A stretch of DNA of 64,000 bases from Microterricola viridarii (GCF_900104895.1 NZ_LT629742.1:2108001-2172000), one strand, 5' to 3'; positions 1-10,115 are shown, numbered from the stretch's first letter. Numbers and translations are program-made. The notes: a model not told the origin generated them from the sequence alone.

Positions 1-1674
1 ACCGCCACCAGCGTCGAGTGGACGGTCGTCGGCAGCGAGGTCGAGGCGCTGCAGCTCGAGTTCACCTGGATCAAGGAATTCGACCCGCCGTTCAACGTCA
101 TGTTCAAGGACGACAAGTCCTACCCCTACCTCGCCGTCACCCTGGCCGATGAGGCGCCGCGCGCCCTCGTCACCCGCACCACCGGCATCAAGGGCGCCCG
201 CTACTTCGGGCCATACCCGAAGGTGTGGGCCGTCTACGACACCATCGAGCTGATGCTCAAGGCGTTCCCGATCCGCACCTGCAAGGACTCCGACTACAAG
301 CGGGCCATGCTCTCCGGCAAGCCGTGCTTCGCCGGGCAGATCGGCCGCTGCTTCGGCCCCTGCTCCGGCCTCGTCACGATCGAGGAGCACCGCAAGATCG
401 TGATGCGCTTCGTGAGCTTCATGGGCAGCCAGGACCGCAAGCTCATCAACGAGCTCACCCAGGAGATGAAGGCGGCATCCGCCGAGCTCAACTTCGAGCT
501 GGCCGCGAAGCGCCGCGACCAGGTGCTCGCGCTCGAGGCGGTGCTGGAGAAAAGCGCCGTCGTGCTGCGCGACTCCGTCGACATCGACCTGTTCGGCATC
601 GTGCACGACGAGCTGGCCGCCGCCGTGCAGCAGTTCGTGGTGCGCGGCGGGCGCATCCGCGGTGTGCGCGGCTGGATGGTCGACAAGGGCCTGGACGCCT
701 CCATGGGCGAGCTCGTCGACTCCATCGTGCAGACCGTCTACAACGAGTCCAATCCGCCGCCCCGGGAGATCGTGGTGCCAGAGCTGCCGGAGGACGCAGA
801 GGCCCTCGAGGAGTGGCTGCGCGGCCTCGCCGGCGCCAAGGTGGGGGTGCGTGCCGCCCAGCGCGGCGAGAAGGCCGCGCTGCTGGCCACCGCCACCCAG
901 AACGCCGCCCACTCGCTGATGCTCTACAAGACCCGGCGCAGCTCCGACTTCACCGCCAGGTCGAAGGCCCTCGAAGACATCCAGGAGGCGCTCGGGATGA
1001 CGGAGGCGCCGCTGCGGATGGAGTGCTACGACGTCTCGCACCTCGGCGGCACCAACATCGTCGCCAGCATGGTCGTGTTCGAGGACGGCCTGCCGCGCAA
1101 GGACCAGTACCGGCGCTTCAACATCCCGGAGTCCACCGACGACACCGACTCCATCTACCGCACGCTGAGCAGGCGCCTGGCCTACCTGCGTGAGGAGCCG
1201 GAGCCGGAGGCAGCGGAGGGCGGCGAGAAGCGGCGCAAGTTCAGCTACCCGCCGAACCTGCTCATTGTCGACGGCGGCCAGCCGCAGGTCGAGGCCGCCG
1301 CCCGGGCGCTCCGGGAGTCCGGCGTGCAGGGAATCCAGCTCTGCGGCATCGCCAAGCGCCTCGAGGAGATCTGGCTGCCCGATTCCGAGTATCCCGTCAT
1401 CCTGCCGCGCAACAGCGACGCCCTGTTCCTGTTCCAGCGCATCCGCGACGAGGCGCACCGCTTCGCGATCACCGCCCAGCGGGCCAGCCGCAAACGCGAC
1501 ATCGGCTCCGTTCTGGGCGAGGTGCCCGGTCTCGGGCCGGCGAGGGTGAAGGTGCTGCTCAAGCATTTCGGTTCCGTCGCACAGCTCAAACAGGCCACAG
1601 AGGAGCAGATTGCCGAGGTCCGGGGGGTCGGCCCCACCCTCGCGCAGGCGATCTATCGGCACTTGCGCTCCTGA
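1..1674 (+). CDS. uvrC: UvrABC excision nuclease subunit C, 5'-truncated by window edge
   Basis: Nucleotide excision repair endonuclease that makes the dual incisions around a lesion marked by UvrA/UvrB. The frame is open from base 1 without a start, so the gene begins upstream and part of the N-terminal GIY-YIG nuclease domain is missing; 557 codons are visible. A UVR motif for UvrB contact lies near visible residues 162-180 ([17 protein letters not shown]). The RNase H-like 5'-incision domain contains ECYDVSH near residue 341. A helix-hairpin-helix pair closes the protein ([18 protein letters not shown]). The first in-frame ATG at 100 is internal, because conserved UvrC sequence ([11 protein letters not shown]) precedes it. 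It is followed by rapZ and whiA, the usual actinobacterial order. Confidence 0.97.
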   Translation, partial: TATSVEWTVVGSEVEALQLEFTWIKEFDPPFNVMFKDDKSYPYLAVTLADEAPRALVTRTTGIKGARYFGPYPKVWAVYDTIELMLKAFPIRTCKDSDYKRAMLSGKPCFAGQIGRCFGPCSGLVTIEEHRKIVMRFVSFMGSQDRKLINELTQEMKAASAELNFELAAKRRDQVLALEAVLEKSAVVLRDSVDIDLFGIVHDELAAAVQQFVVRGGRIRGVRGWMVDKGLDASMGELVDSIVQTVYNESNPPPREIVVPELPEDAEALEEWLRGLAGAKVGVRAAQRGEKAALLATATQNAAHSLMLYKTRRSSDFTARSKALEDIQEALGMTEAPLRMECYDVSHLGGTNIVASMVVFEDGLPRKDQYRRFNIPESTDDTDSIYRTLSRRLAYLREEPEPEAAEGGEKRRKFSYPPNLLIVDGGQPQVEAAARALRESGVQGIQLCGIAKRLEEIWLPDSEYPVILPRNSDALFLFQRIRDEAHRFAITAQRASRKRDIGSVLGEVPGLGPARVKVLLKHFGSVAQLKQATEEQIAEVRGVGPTLAQAIYRHLRS

Positions 1675-1737
1675 ACGGCTCCGACGCTCGGTAGGCTATA
1701 AGCCCACCAGTTCTTCTAGCGAAGGTGAGAATCTGCC

Positions 1738-2610
1738 ATGGCGGATGCCCGGCAGCACGAGATGCTGATCGTCACGGGAATGTCCGGAGCCGGTCGTTCG
1801 ACCGTTGCGAACGCCCTCGAGGACCTCGGTTGGTATGTCGTTGACAACCTGCCGCCGCAGATGCTGCGGCCGTTCGTGGACCTTGCCGGGCGTGCGGGGG
1901 CGAGCCTGCCCAAGATCGCGGCCGTCATCGACATCCGCGGCGGCGAGTTCTTCTCCGAGCTGCAGGACGCCATCCAGGAGCTCCGCAAGGGCACGGCGCT
2001 GCGCGTCGTCTTCCTCGACGCCTCCGACGAGGTGCTGGTGCGCCGCTTCGAGTCCGTGCGCCGGCCGCACCCGCTGCAGGGCGACGGCACGCTGCTCGAC
2101 GGCATCTCCGCCGAGCGAAACCGCATCGCCACCATCCGGGGCGCCAGCGACCTGATCATCGACACCTCTGGTTTGAACATCCACCAGCTGGCGACCGTCA
2201 CCCGGGAGCACTTCTCCGAGGTGGATGCCGTCGGCGTCAGCGTCACGCTCCTCAGCTTCGGCTTCAAGTACGGGGTGCCGGCCGACGCCGACCATGTCGC
2301 CGACGCCCGCTTCCTGCCCAATCCCTTCTGGATCCCAGAGCTCCGCGCTCAGACGGGGCTCGACAGCGATGTCGCCGCCTTCGTTCTGGAGCAGGCCGGT
2401 GCCCGGGAATTCCTCGCGCGCTACGCAGCCGCACTCGAGCCCGTGCTCGACGGCTACCAGCGCGAGAACAAACGTCACGTCACGATCGCCGTCGGTTGCA
2501 CCGGCGGCAAGCACCGCTCCGTCGCCATGGTGAAGGAGCTGTCGACACTGATCGGCGCCCTTCCCCGGGTGGCCGTGAGTGTGCGGCATCGAGACCTCGG
2601 ACGCGAATAG
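1738..2610 (+). CDS. rapZ: RapZ/YvcJ-family nucleotide-binding protein
   Basis: P-loop protein of the RapZ (YvcJ) family, 290 aa, the usual length. The Walker A motif GMSGAGRS is at about residues 14-21. The conserved C-terminal segment [11 protein letters not shown] starts near residue 252. In E. coli RapZ is an adaptor that delivers the GlmZ sRNA to RNase E; the actinobacterial role is less clear. The ATG at 1738 follows a purine-rich site (GAAGGTGAG). A TANNNT -10 (TAGGCT, 1692-1697) sits upstream, so it may have its own promoter apart from uvrC. In many Gram-positives a yvcK (CofD-like) gene follows; here whiA follows after 58 bp. Confidence 0.95.
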   Translation: MADARQHEMLIVTGMSGAGRSTVANALEDLGWYVVDNLPPQMLRPFVDLAGRAGASLPKIAAVIDIRGGEFFSELQDAIQELRKGTALRVVFLDASDEVLVRRFESVRRPHPLQGDGTLLDGISAERNRIATIRGASDLIIDTSGLNIHQLATVTREHFSEVDAVGVSVTLLSFGFKYGVPADADHVADARFLPNPFWIPELRAQTGLDSDVAAFVLEQAGAREFLARYAAALEPVLDGYQRENKRHVTIAVGCTGGKHRSVAMVKELSTLIGALPRVAVSVRHRDLGRE

Positions 2611-2668
2611 GCGGTCGCACCCGGCCGCCTGTCCACGCCTTTTGGCACTGCAAAGAATGGAAACACGA

Positions 2669-3649
2669 TTGGCTCTCACCGCCGACGTAAAAGATGAACT
2701 CTCCGTGGTCGAGGTCCCCAAGACCACGGTCCGAGCCGCCGAGCTCGCCACGATCCTGCGCTTCTCCGGGGGTCTGCACATGATCTCCGGGCGCATCGCC
2801 GTCGAGTCCGAACTGGACTCCACCGTGCTCGCGCGCCGTGTGCGCAAAGACCTCGCCGAACTCTACGGTGTGCGCAGCAGCGTCTCCGTGATCCCGGCCT
2901 CCGGCCTCCGCCGCACCAACAACTACCTCGTCCGCGTGCTGGAAGGCGGCGAGACGCTCGCCCGCCAGACCGGCCTGCTCGACGCCCGGCGCCGCCCCAT
3001 CCGCGGCCTGCCGAACCGCCTCACCACGGGATCGCGCGAGGAGATCGCAGCCGTCTGGCGCGGAGCGTTCCTGGCCGCCGGCACGCTGACCGATCCCGGT
3101 CGCTCCGCCGCCCTGGAGATCACCTGCCCGGGCAACGAGGCCGCCATGGCCCTCGTCGGCGCGGCCGGCCGGCTCGGTGTCGCCGCCAAGGCGCGCGAGG
3201 TGCGCGGCGTGCACCGCGTGGTCATCCGTGACGGCGACGCCATCAGCGCGATGCTCGTGCAGATGGGCGCGGAGCAGACCGTGCGCAACTGGGAGGAGCT
3301 GCGCCAGCGCCGCGAGGTGCGGGCCACCGCCAACCGCCTGGTCAACTTCGACGACGCCAACCTGCGCCGCAGCGCGCAGGCCGCCGTCGCCGCCTGTGCC
3401 CGCGTGGAGCGCGCCATGGAGATCCTCGGCTCCGACATCCCGGAGCACCTCAAGTACGCGGGGGAGCTGCGCCTGCGCTTCCGCGACTCCAGCCTGGACG
3501 AGCTCGGCCACCACGCCGAGCCGCCGATGACCAAGGACGCCGTCGCCGGCCGCATCCGTCGCCTGCTCGCCATGGCCGACAAGAAGGCCGCAGACCAGGG
3601 CATCCCCGGCACCGACGCGAACCTGCCCGCCGACCTCGACGAGGCCTAG
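2669..3649 (+). CDS. whiA: WhiA, sporulation/cell-division regulator family
   Basis: WhiA combines an N-terminal LAGLIDADG homing-endonuclease-like fold without nuclease activity and a C-terminal helix-turn-helix. In Streptomyces it acts with WhiB on division genes; in non-sporulating actinobacteria the role is thought to be in division or growth. I place the start at TTG 2669 ([11 protein letters not shown], 326 aa), which matches the family N-terminus and has GGAA just upstream. An ATG at 2657 would add four residues. The longer frame reading back into rapZ is not supported. The C-terminal part includes [25 protein letters not shown], shown here only as the HTH region; the protein ends shortly after it. 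Last of uvrC-rapZ-whiA. Confidence 0.94.
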   Translation: MALTADVKDELSVVEVPKTTVRAAELATILRFSGGLHMISGRIAVESELDSTVLARRVRKDLAELYGVRSSVSVIPASGLRRTNNYLVRVLEGGETLARQTGLLDARRRPIRGLPNRLTTGSREEIAAVWRGAFLAAGTLTDPGRSAALEITCPGNEAAMALVGAAGRLGVAAKAREVRGVHRVVIRDGDAISAMLVQMGAEQTVRNWEELRQRREVRATANRLVNFDDANLRRSAQAAVAACARVERAMEILGSDIPEHLKYAGELRLRFRDSSLDELGHHAEPPMTKDAVAGRIRRLLAMADKKAADQGIPGTDANLPADLDEA

Positions 3650-3696
3650 GGGTTGGCCCTGAGGAAGATACTCGGTGCCTCGGAGGGTGCCGTGAT

Positions 3697-3702
3697 TAGA
3701 CT
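3697..3702 (+). promoter_or_regulatory. Candidate -10 element for sodA
   Basis: TAGACT fits the TANNNT actinobacterial -10 and lies 53 nt before the sodA ATG. No convincing -35 is seen. Sequence impression only. Confidence 0.3.
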
Positions 3703-3755
3703 GAAACGGTCGAAACCGGTCGCGACTCTCGCGGTCATGAAAGAGGAGACAATCA

Positions 3756-4382
3756 ATGGCTGAATACACCCTGCCAGCACTTGCCTATGACTACTCGGCG
3801 CTTGAGCCGAGCATCAGCGGCGCCATCATGGAGCTGCACCACGGCAAGCACCACCAGGCCTACGTGACCGGGGCGAACACCGCGCTCGCCCAGCTCGCCG
3901 AGGCGCGCGAGACCGGCAACCTGGCCAACGTCAACAAGCTGCAGAAGGATCTCGCGTTCAACCTCGGCGGCCACGTGAACCACTCCATCTTCTGGACCAA
4001 CATGTCCCCGAACGGTGGAGACAAGCCGGTCGGCGAGCTGGCCGCGGCCATCGATGACTTCTTCGGCTCCTTCGAGAAGTTCCAGGCGCACTTCACCGCC
4101 ACCGCACTCGGCGTGCAGGGCTCCGGCTGGTCCGTCCTGGCCTGGGACGCGATCGGCCAGCAGCTGATCATCCAGCAGTTCTTCGACCAGCAGGCCAACT
4201 TCGCTGCCGGAACCGTCCCGCTGCTCATGCTCGACGTCTGGGAGCACGCGTACTACCTGGACTACCGCAACGTGCGTGCCGACTACGTCAAGGCGTTCTG
4301 GAACATCGTGGATTGGTCGAACGTGCAGTCACGCTTCGACACTGCGCGAGTGAAGACCGAAGGCCTGCTGCTACTCTCATAG
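3756..4382 (+). CDS. sodA: Superoxide dismutase, Mn/Fe type
   Basis: Converts superoxide to hydrogen peroxide and oxygen in the cytoplasm. It has 208 aa, typical for the family. All four metal ligands are visible: His28 (ELHHGKHH), His76 ([10 protein letters not shown]), Asp160 and His164 ([11 protein letters not shown]). Residues around QGSGW (121-125) favour a manganese enzyme, but Mn and Fe cannot be separated safely by eye. The RBS GAGGAGA precedes the ATG. It stands alone between whiA and gap, with a 9-bp-stem hairpin just after its stop. Confidence 0.96.
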   Translation: MAEYTLPALAYDYSALEPSISGAIMELHHGKHHQAYVTGANTALAQLAEARETGNLANVNKLQKDLAFNLGGHVNHSIFWTNMSPNGGDKPVGELAAAIDDFFGSFEKFQAHFTATALGVQGSGWSVLAWDAIGQQLIIQQFFDQQANFAAGTVPLLMLDVWEHAYYLDYRNVRADYVKAFWNIVDWSNVQSRFDTARVKTEGLLLLS

Positions 4383-5486
<1,104 letters not shown>

Positions 5487-5496
5487 GCGGTAGGGC

Positions 5497-6708
5497 GTGA
5501 CGCTTCGCACGATCGATTCCCTGGGCCCACTCGCCGGCAAGCACGTCATCGTGCGCTGCGACCTGAACGTCCCGCTGAAGGACGGTCAGATCACTGATGA
5601 CGGTCGTGTGCGAGCGTCACTGCCCACCCTCACCGCACTGCTCTCTCAGGGGGCCCGGGTGAGCGTTGTCTCGCACCTCGGGCGCCCTGACGGCGCACCG
5701 GACGAGCGCTACAGCCTCGCCCCCGTTGCGGCCCGCCTCGGCGAGCTGCTCGGCAAGGACGTCGCCTTCGCCAGCGACACCGTCGGCGCCTCGGCGCAGG
5801 CCGCTGTCGCCGGCCTCGGCGACGGCGACATCGCCGTGCTGGAGAACCTCCGCTTCAACCCGGGCGAGACCTCCAAGGTCGCCGAGGAGCGCGCCGCCTT
5901 CGCGGCACAGCTCGCCGCCTTCGGCGACGCCTTCGTCTCCGACGGCTTCGGCGTCGTCCACCGCAAGCAGGCCAGCGTCTACGAGCTCGCGGAACTGCTC
6001 CCGAGCGCTGCCGGCCTCCTCATCGTGGCCGAGCTCGAGGTGCTGGACCGCCTCACCGAGACCCCGGAGCGCCCCTACGCGGTCGTGCTCGGCGGCTCGA
6101 AGGTGTCCGACAAGCTCGGCGTGATCGGGCACCTGCTGCCCCGCGTCGACACCCTCCTCATCGGCGGCGGCATGCTCTTCACCTTCCTCGCGGCCCTCGG
6201 CCACAAGGTCGGCTCCAGCCTGCTCGAGGCCGACCAGATCGACACCGTCACGGGCTACCTGGCCGAGGCCGAGCGCCTCGGCGTGCAGATCATTCTGCCG
6301 ACGGATGTCGTCGTCGCCTCCAAGTTCGGTGCTGACGCCGAGGTGCTCGTGCGCCCGGCCGACGGCATCGAGGACACGCCGTTCGGCGCGTCCGGCCTGG
6401 GCCTGGACATCGGACCGGAGACGGCTGCGCGGTTCGCCGACGTCATCCGCTCGTCCAAGACCGTCTTCTGGAACGGCCCGATGGGCGTGTTCGAACTCGC
6501 ACCATTCGCGGCAGGCACCCGTGCCGTCGCGCAAGCACTGACCGAGGTCGACGGCCTCAGCGTTGTCGGCGGTGGCGATTCCGCCGCAGCCGTCCGCGCA
6601 CTCAATTTCAACGATGACCAGTTTGGTCACATTTCTACCGGCGGCGGCGCCAGCCTCGAGTTCCTCGAGGGCAAGCGCCTCCCCGGGCTGGAGGTACTCG
6701 GATGGTAG
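5497..6708 (+). CDS. pgk: Phosphoglycerate kinase
   Basis: Transfers phosphate from 1,3-bisphosphoglycerate to ADP. GTG start 10 bp after gap, preceded by GGCGGTAGGG. It has 403 aa. Substrate-binding segment [10 protein letters not shown] is near residue 20 and SHLGRP near residue 59. The nucleotide-binding C-terminal lobe ends with the typical GGGDSAAAV and [13 protein letters not shown] motifs. The 3' end overlaps tpiA by 7 bp, which implies translational coupling. Confidence 0.97.
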   Translation: MTLRTIDSLGPLAGKHVIVRCDLNVPLKDGQITDDGRVRASLPTLTALLSQGARVSVVSHLGRPDGAPDERYSLAPVAARLGELLGKDVAFASDTVGASAQAAVAGLGDGDIAVLENLRFNPGETSKVAEERAAFAAQLAAFGDAFVSDGFGVVHRKQASVYELAELLPSAAGLLIVAELEVLDRLTETPERPYAVVLGGSKVSDKLGVIGHLLPRVDTLLIGGGMLFTFLAALGHKVGSSLLEADQIDTVTGYLAEAERLGVQIILPTDVVVASKFGADAEVLVRPADGIEDTPFGASGLGLDIGPETAARFADVIRSSKTVFWNGPMGVFELAPFAAGTRAVAQALTEVDGLSVVGGGDSAAAVRALNFNDDQFGHISTGGGASLEFLEGKRLPGLEVLGW

Positions 6709-7490
6709 TGAACAGAACCCCGCTCATCGCGGGCAACTGGAAGATGAACCTGGATCACCTCCAGGCCATCGCGTTTGTGCAGAAGCTGGCCTGGAACCTG
6801 AGCGAGGCCAAGCACGACTTCGCCGCCGTCGAGGTGGCGGTGTTCCCGCCGTTCACCGACCTGCGCAGCGTGCAGACCCTGGTCTCCGCCGACAAGCTGC
6901 CGCTGGCCTTCGGCGCGCAGGATGTCTCCGAGCACGTCTCCGGTGCATACACCGGTGAGATCTCGGCCGCATTCCTCGCCCAGCTCGAGTGCCGCTACGT
7001 CATCATCGGCCACTCCGAGCGGCGCACGCTGCACGGTGAGACCGACGAACAGGTCGCCGCGAAGTCGGCTGCGGCGCTCGCCCACAACATCGTGCCGATC
7101 ATCTGCGTCGGCGAGACCGCAGAGGACCTCGAGAAGCACGGCCCGAGCGCCGTTCCCGTCGCCCAGCTGCGCGCGGCCCTCGCCGGTGTGACCGGTGCGG
7201 CCGACATCGTCGTCGCCTACGAGCCCGTCTGGGCGATCGGCTCCGGCCAGGCGGCAACGCCCGAGCAGGCCGAGCAGGTCGCGGCCGCGCTCCGCGGCGT
7301 GCTCGCCGAGGTTCTCGGCGAGGATGTCGCCGGCAAGACGCGCATCCTCTACGGCGGTTCCGTGAAGTCGGGCAACATCGCCGGTTTCATGCGCGAGCCG
7401 AACGTCGACGGCGCCCTCGTGGGCGGCGCGAGCCTCGACATCGCCGAGTTCGCGGCCATCAGCCGCTTCCAGCAGCACGTCGGTCTCTAA
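6702..7490 (+). CDS. tpiA: Triosephosphate isomerase
   Basis: Interconverts dihydroxyacetone phosphate and glyceraldehyde-3-phosphate. TIM barrel of 262 aa. Catalytic residues are visible: Lys14 (GNWKMN), His near 103 (IGHSERR) and Glu near 173 (AYEPVWAIG). The phosphate-gripping LYGGSVK and VGGASL loops are near the C-terminus. The ATG at 6702 lies inside the pgk end; GTG at 6708 is an alternative only two residues shorter. Third gene of the glycolytic operon. Confidence 0.97.
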   Translation: MVVNRTPLIAGNWKMNLDHLQAIAFVQKLAWNLSEAKHDFAAVEVAVFPPFTDLRSVQTLVSADKLPLAFGAQDVSEHVSGAYTGEISAAFLAQLECRYVIIGHSERRTLHGETDEQVAAKSAAALAHNIVPIICVGETAEDLEKHGPSAVPVAQLRAALAGVTGAADIVVAYEPVWAIGSGQAATPEQAEQVAAALRGVLAEVLGEDVAGKTRILYGGSVKSGNIAGFMREPNVDGALVGGASLDIAEFAAISRFQQHVGL

Positions 7491-7523
7491 CCGGGCGATT
7501 TCCCGCAACAGCACCCGCTCTGG

Positions 7524-7550
7524 CGCGGCATCCTCCCCGAGGATGCCGCG
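7524..7550 (+). terminator. Hairpin terminator after tpiA
   Basis: Perfect 12-bp stem (CGCGGCATCCTC / GAGGATGCCGCG) with a CCC loop, 33 nt after the tpiA stop. It lacks a strong T run and directly abuts the secG -10 box. Confidence 0.65.
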
Positions 7551-7556
7551 TCAGGC

Positions 7557-7562
7557 TATAAT
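7557..7562 (+). promoter_or_regulatory. Consensus -10 box for secG
   Basis: Perfect TATAAT, 51 nt before the secG GTG and 6 nt after the tpiA hairpin. The -35 position would fall in the hairpin's second half and shows no TTGACA match, so an activator or extended contacts may be used. Confidence 0.55.
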
Positions 7563-7613
7563 CGTCTGTGGTCTTGGCGCGGCGTTCCTGCTTCGCATTG
7601 TGAAAGGTTTCTT

Positions 7614-7865
7614 GTGGAAATTCTCCAGGTTGTAATGCAGGTTGTGCTCGGTTTGACGAGCCTGCTGCTGACCATGCTCATTCTGCTGCACAAGGGCCGC
7701 GGTGGCGGCCTCTCCGACATGTTCGGCGGCGGCATGACCAGCAACCTCGGGGCCTCTGGCGTCGCGGAGCGCAACCTCAACCGCATCACCGTCATCCTCG
7801 GCCTGGTCTGGGTCTCGAGCATCATCGTGCTCGGCCTCATCACCAAGTTCGACACCGGCTTGTAA
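7614..7865 (+). CDS. secG: Preprotein translocase subunit SecG
   Basis: Small subunit of the SecYEG channel. It has 83 aa with two hydrophobic segments (about residues 3-24 and 58-78) joined by a glycine-rich cytoplasmic loop (HKGRGGGLSDMFGGG), the family signature. The GTG at 7614 has GAAAGG upstream. Its position between tpiA and rbpA is a common actinobacterial neighbourhood. Confidence 0.95.
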   Translation: MEILQVVMQVVLGLTSLLLTMLILLHKGRGGGLSDMFGGGMTSNLGASGVAERNLNRITVILGLVWVSSIIVLGLITKFDTGL

Positions 7866-7869
7866 TTCC

Positions 7870-7920
7870 GTGGTGCCCGAACGGGCACCACACTCGCGCC
7901 CGCCCCGGCGGGCGCTTTCT
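7870..7920 (+). terminator. Double hairpin after secG
   Basis: Two stems: 7870-7878 with 7883-7891 (9 bp, loop GAAC) and 7896-7904 with 7907-7915 (up to 9 bp, very tight loop), the second followed by TTTCT. Probable intrinsic terminator. Confidence 0.65.
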
Positions 7921-7952
7921 CACAGCACCATCTTTTAGCAGCGGAGGCAGCC

Positions 7953-8318
7953 ATGGCATCAGGCGGCAGTGCAATTCGGGGATCGCGCGTTGGCGCCGGC
8001 CCCATGGGCGAACAGGACCGCGGCTACCACGCGGACCGTGTGGCCATTTCCTACTGGGACGCGCTCGGCAACGAGACGATCCGGTACTTCTCGGCCACCC
8101 TGCCGGACGAGGAGATCCCCGTCACCATCGACTCCCCGCAGTCGGGGCTGCCGGCCGGGCGCGACAAGGAGAACCCTCCGTCTGTCGCCAAGCTCGAGCC
8201 GTACAAGACGCACCTCGCCTACGTGAAGGAACGTCGCACGGAGGAGGAGGCAGAGCAGCTCCTCGAGGAGGCTCTCGAGCAGCTCCGCGTGCGCCGCGGC
8301 AAGGTCGTCGCGAGCTAG
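7953..8318 (+). CDS. rbpA: RNA polymerase-binding protein RbpA
   Basis: Actinobacterial RNA polymerase and sigma-A binding factor that stabilises the open promoter complex. It has 121 aa. The N-terminal tail contains AIRGSRVG, followed by a core domain and a charged sigma-interacting C-terminal helix (THLAYVKERRTEEEAEQL). The core has no cysteines, so the zinc site found in some RbpA proteins is absent. The RBS GCGGAGG precedes the ATG. Monocistronic between the secG and rbpA terminators. Confidence 0.93.
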   Translation: MASGGSAIRGSRVGAGPMGEQDRGYHADRVAISYWDALGNETIRYFSATLPDEEIPVTIDSPQSGLPAGRDKENPPSVAKLEPYKTHLAYVKERRTEEEAEQLLEEALEQLRVRRGKVVAS

Positions 8319-8330
8319 TCTCCACCCAGG

Positions 8331-8371
8331 CAACAGAAAAGCCCCAGCCATCGGCTGGGGCTTTTCTGTTG
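8331..8371. terminator. 19-bp-stem bidirectional terminator (copy 1)
   Basis: Perfect 19-bp stem with a 3-nt loop (ATC); left arm begins CAACAGAAAAGCCCC. A run of A on one side and T on the other makes it suitable for both strands. It ends rbpA and is identical to the copy at 9297-9337 that ends pgl. Confidence 0.9.
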
Positions 8372-8378
8372 CCCACTG

Positions 8379-8483
8379 TCAGTAAGACGGGGCGATGAGC
8401 GCTTCCGGCACTTCGGCGGCCGCGTCGCGGTCGACGAAGAAGACGGTGCGCTTGCGGCCCTTGATGCCGCCGGCGGGGACCTC
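8379..8483 (-). pseudogene. Duplicated 3' fragment of pgl
   Basis: Minus-strand remnant encoding the last 34 residues of 6-phosphogluconolactonase (ending EALIAPSY) and the stop. Nothing of pgl precedes it on the minus strand beyond 8483. The reading frame is intact, and the three substitutions against the complete pgl are silent. This suggests it came from a functional allele rather than from drift of a dead copy; with only three sites this is weak support. Confidence 0.85.
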
Positions 8484-8633
8484 CTCTCAACTCCGGTGGC
8501 ACACTCTCGACCGGATCAGGTACCGGAAGCCTTCGCCGCTGCACAGGCCATTGCCCTGGTCGCACGGATCGGCCGCGGCAACTTCCGCCTCGTCGACAAG
8601 CTGCGGACGGCATTACTAGGGTTCTGGGTATGA
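8484..8633 (+). pseudogene. C-terminal fragment of a transposition-helper-type AAA ATPase
   Basis: An open frame running into TGA 8631-8633 reads, near its end, EAFAAAQAIALVARIGRGNFRLVDKL. This resembles the C-terminal helical part of TniB/IstB-like or related helper ATPases (typically A-ARITGGNFRL). No Walker motifs and no start are present; the frame emerges directly from the repeat border. I read it as the truncated end of a mobile-element gene. The match is from memory of the family and rests on about 25 residues. Confidence 0.4.
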
Positions 8634-8959
8634 CGACAACCTTCGAAGGGGCCTTCCAGTCATGGCGCGATGCGCCGTTTCCACGGGGCAGTTCACGAGA
8701 CCCTGCGGATGAGGTCCACGCGAACCTTGCGCTTTATGACACATGGGTCGCCGAATCGGTCGTGCCATTCATGGACAGAGGAATCTGGCAGCCTGCTGTT
8801 CCCGACGTGCTCGGTGCGCTCGAGAACCTCGGCGGGCAGGTCCAAGAGCTGCGCCGCGCCGGAACAGAGGATCTGGAAGCACTCTCCGCCTACCTGGCTT
8901 ATGCGGACCTACTCAGAACGGTCTATCGAGCATTTCTTCGGAGAGGTGGGAGAGTGTGA
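8630..8959 (+). CDS. Hypothetical protein in pgl islet
   Basis: 109 aa, no recognised domain. The ATG overlaps the stop of the preceding ATPase remnant (ATGA), so it was once its translationally coupled partner. The sequence looks like a real globular, mostly helical protein: hydrophobic positions are regularly spaced, it is rich in Trp, Ala and Leu, and the N-terminus is FQSWRDAPFPRGSSRDPADE. No signal peptide or membrane segment. Base composition is visibly less GC-rich than the neighbours. It could be accessory cargo of a mobile element; the function is unknown. Confidence 0.6.
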   Translation: MTTTFEGAFQSWRDAPFPRGSSRDPADEVHANLALYDTWVAESVVPFMDRGIWQPAVPDVLGALENLGGQVQELRRAGTEDLEALSAYLAYADLLRTVYRAFLRRGGRV

Positions 8960-9296
8960 TCTCTAGGTTCAACCGGTCATGTCCCGCGGAGTGGTGGAGG
9001 TTCTCAACACCGTGCGCGGCAGCGGTCTGAGTATGCCGCGCCAAGTTCGCGGAGAGGAATCTCCTCCTCGACCGAGATGGCATTCTCGTGGCACCCAACT
9101 GGTCGGGCGTTCGCGCAACGGGTTGTGGCGTTCAACGATGCGAGGTCCGCGCTGAACGCGAGGCAAGCGAAGAGGGCCCCAACAGAGCTGTGTCGGGGCC
9201 CGGAATGGGATCTAATCCTTCGACTCCGAAACAGCCAAACCGCGCGGCCAGAAGTCCGCCACTCGAACACACCGTTACAACTGGTCTCACCATCCG
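8960..9296. other. Non-coding remainder of the islet
   Basis: No convincing gene. The short frames here have mixed composition and no RBS. The only structured element is an imperfect hairpin at 9174-9201 (GGGCCCCAACA / TGTCGGGGCCC, 10 of 11 pairs, 6-nt loop), possibly an old terminator. Confidence 0.5.
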
Positions 9297-9337
9297 CAAC
9301 AGAAAAGCCCCAGCCATCGGCTGGGGCTTTTCTGTTG
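9297..9337. terminator. 19-bp-stem terminator after pgl (copy 2)
   Basis: Same sequence as 8331-8371. It lies 8 nt beyond the pgl stop on the minus strand and ends the pentose phosphate operon. Confidence 0.9.
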
Positions 9338-9449
9338 CCCACTGTCAGTAGGACGGGGCGATGAGCGCCTCCGGCACTTCGGCGGCCGCGTCGCGGTCGA
9401 CGAAGAAAACGGTGCGCTTGCGGCCCTTGATGCCGCCGGCGGGGACCTC
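9297..9449. repeat. 153-bp direct repeat, proximal copy (within intact pgl end)
   Basis: Partner of 8331-8483, offset by 966 bp. It covers the terminator 9297-9337 and the last 35 codons (including stop) of the intact pgl. Confidence 0.95.
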
Positions 9450-10115
9450 GTCGCGGCTGGCCCCGGCCAGTGCCAGTCCGAGCGCTGGCGCCTTGTCGGA
9501 GCCGGCGAGCACCATCCACACCCGGTCGGAGTGGTTCAGCACCGGGCGGGTCAGGCTGAGCCGCTCCGCGGGGGGCTTCGGCGAGTTGCGCACAGCGATC
9601 ACCGTGCGGTCCTCGACCTGGATGCCGGAGCGGTGCGGGAACAGCGAGGCGATGTGCCCGTCGGGCCCGACGCCGAGGAAGGTGATGTCCAGGCGCGGCA
9701 GTTCCGCGCCGTCCTCCGCGTGCGCGGCAAGTTCGGCGGCGTAGTGCTCGGCGGCTTCGTCGAGCCCCAGCGGTCCGTCCGACGCCGGGAAGCGGTGGAT
9801 GTTGCCGGCCGGGATGTCGATGTGGCAGAGCAGTGCGTCGAAGGCCTGCTGGTCGTTGCGCTCGGCGTCGCCGGCCGGCAGCCAGCGCTCGTCGCCCCAC
9901 CAGAAGTGGATCCGCGACCAGTCCAGGGTGTCCCTGGCGGCCGACTCGTTGACGGCGGCGAGCACGCCGGAGCCCATCGATCCGCCGGTCAGCACGATGT
10001 TGGCGCTGCCCAGATCGTCGAGGATGTCGAGCGTCTTGGTGATGAAGCGGGCGGCGACGGAGCCGGCCAGCGCCTGCTTGTCTGGGTGCACCAGCACCCG
10101 GCGCTCGTTGGTCAT
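9345..10115 (-). CDS. pgl: 6-phosphogluconolactonase
   Basis: Hydrolyses 6-phosphogluconolactone to 6-phosphogluconate. 256 aa from ATG 10115, which overlaps the opcA stop by ATGA; the longer open frame upstream runs through opcA and is not used. Family motifs: LTGGSMG near residue 44, WGDERWLP near 74 and GVGPDGHIASLFP near 150. Last gene of tkt-tal-pgi-zwf-opcA-pgl. Its 3' end is duplicated at 8379-8483. Confidence 0.95.
   Translation of the reverse strand: MTNERRVLVHPDKQALAGSVAARFITKTLDILDDLGSANIVLTGGSMGSGVLAAVNESAARDTLDWSRIHFWWGDERWLPAGDAERNDQQAFDALLCHIDIPAGNIHRFPASDGPLGLDEAAEHYAAELAAHAEDGAELPRLDITFLGVGPDGHIASLFPHRSGIQVEDRTVIAVRNSPKPPAERLSLTRPVLNHSDRVWMVLAGSDKAPALGLALAGASRDEVPAGGIKGRKRTVFFVDRDAAAEVPEALIAPSY

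Larger units (their letters stand above)
8331..8483. repeat. 153-bp direct repeat, distal copy (terminator plus pgl 3' end)
   Basis: Matches 9297-9449 at 150 of 153 positions. It contains the terminator and, on the minus strand, the last 34 codons and stop of pgl. All three differences are synonymous third-position changes in the pgl frame (GTT/GTC, GAG/GAA, TCC/TCT). Identity stops abruptly at 8483/9449. Confidence 0.95.

Noticed and set aside
9174-9201. Hairpin considered as a tRNA or small RNA
   Set aside because: No tRNA arms, no promoter and no T run. Kept only as a structural note.
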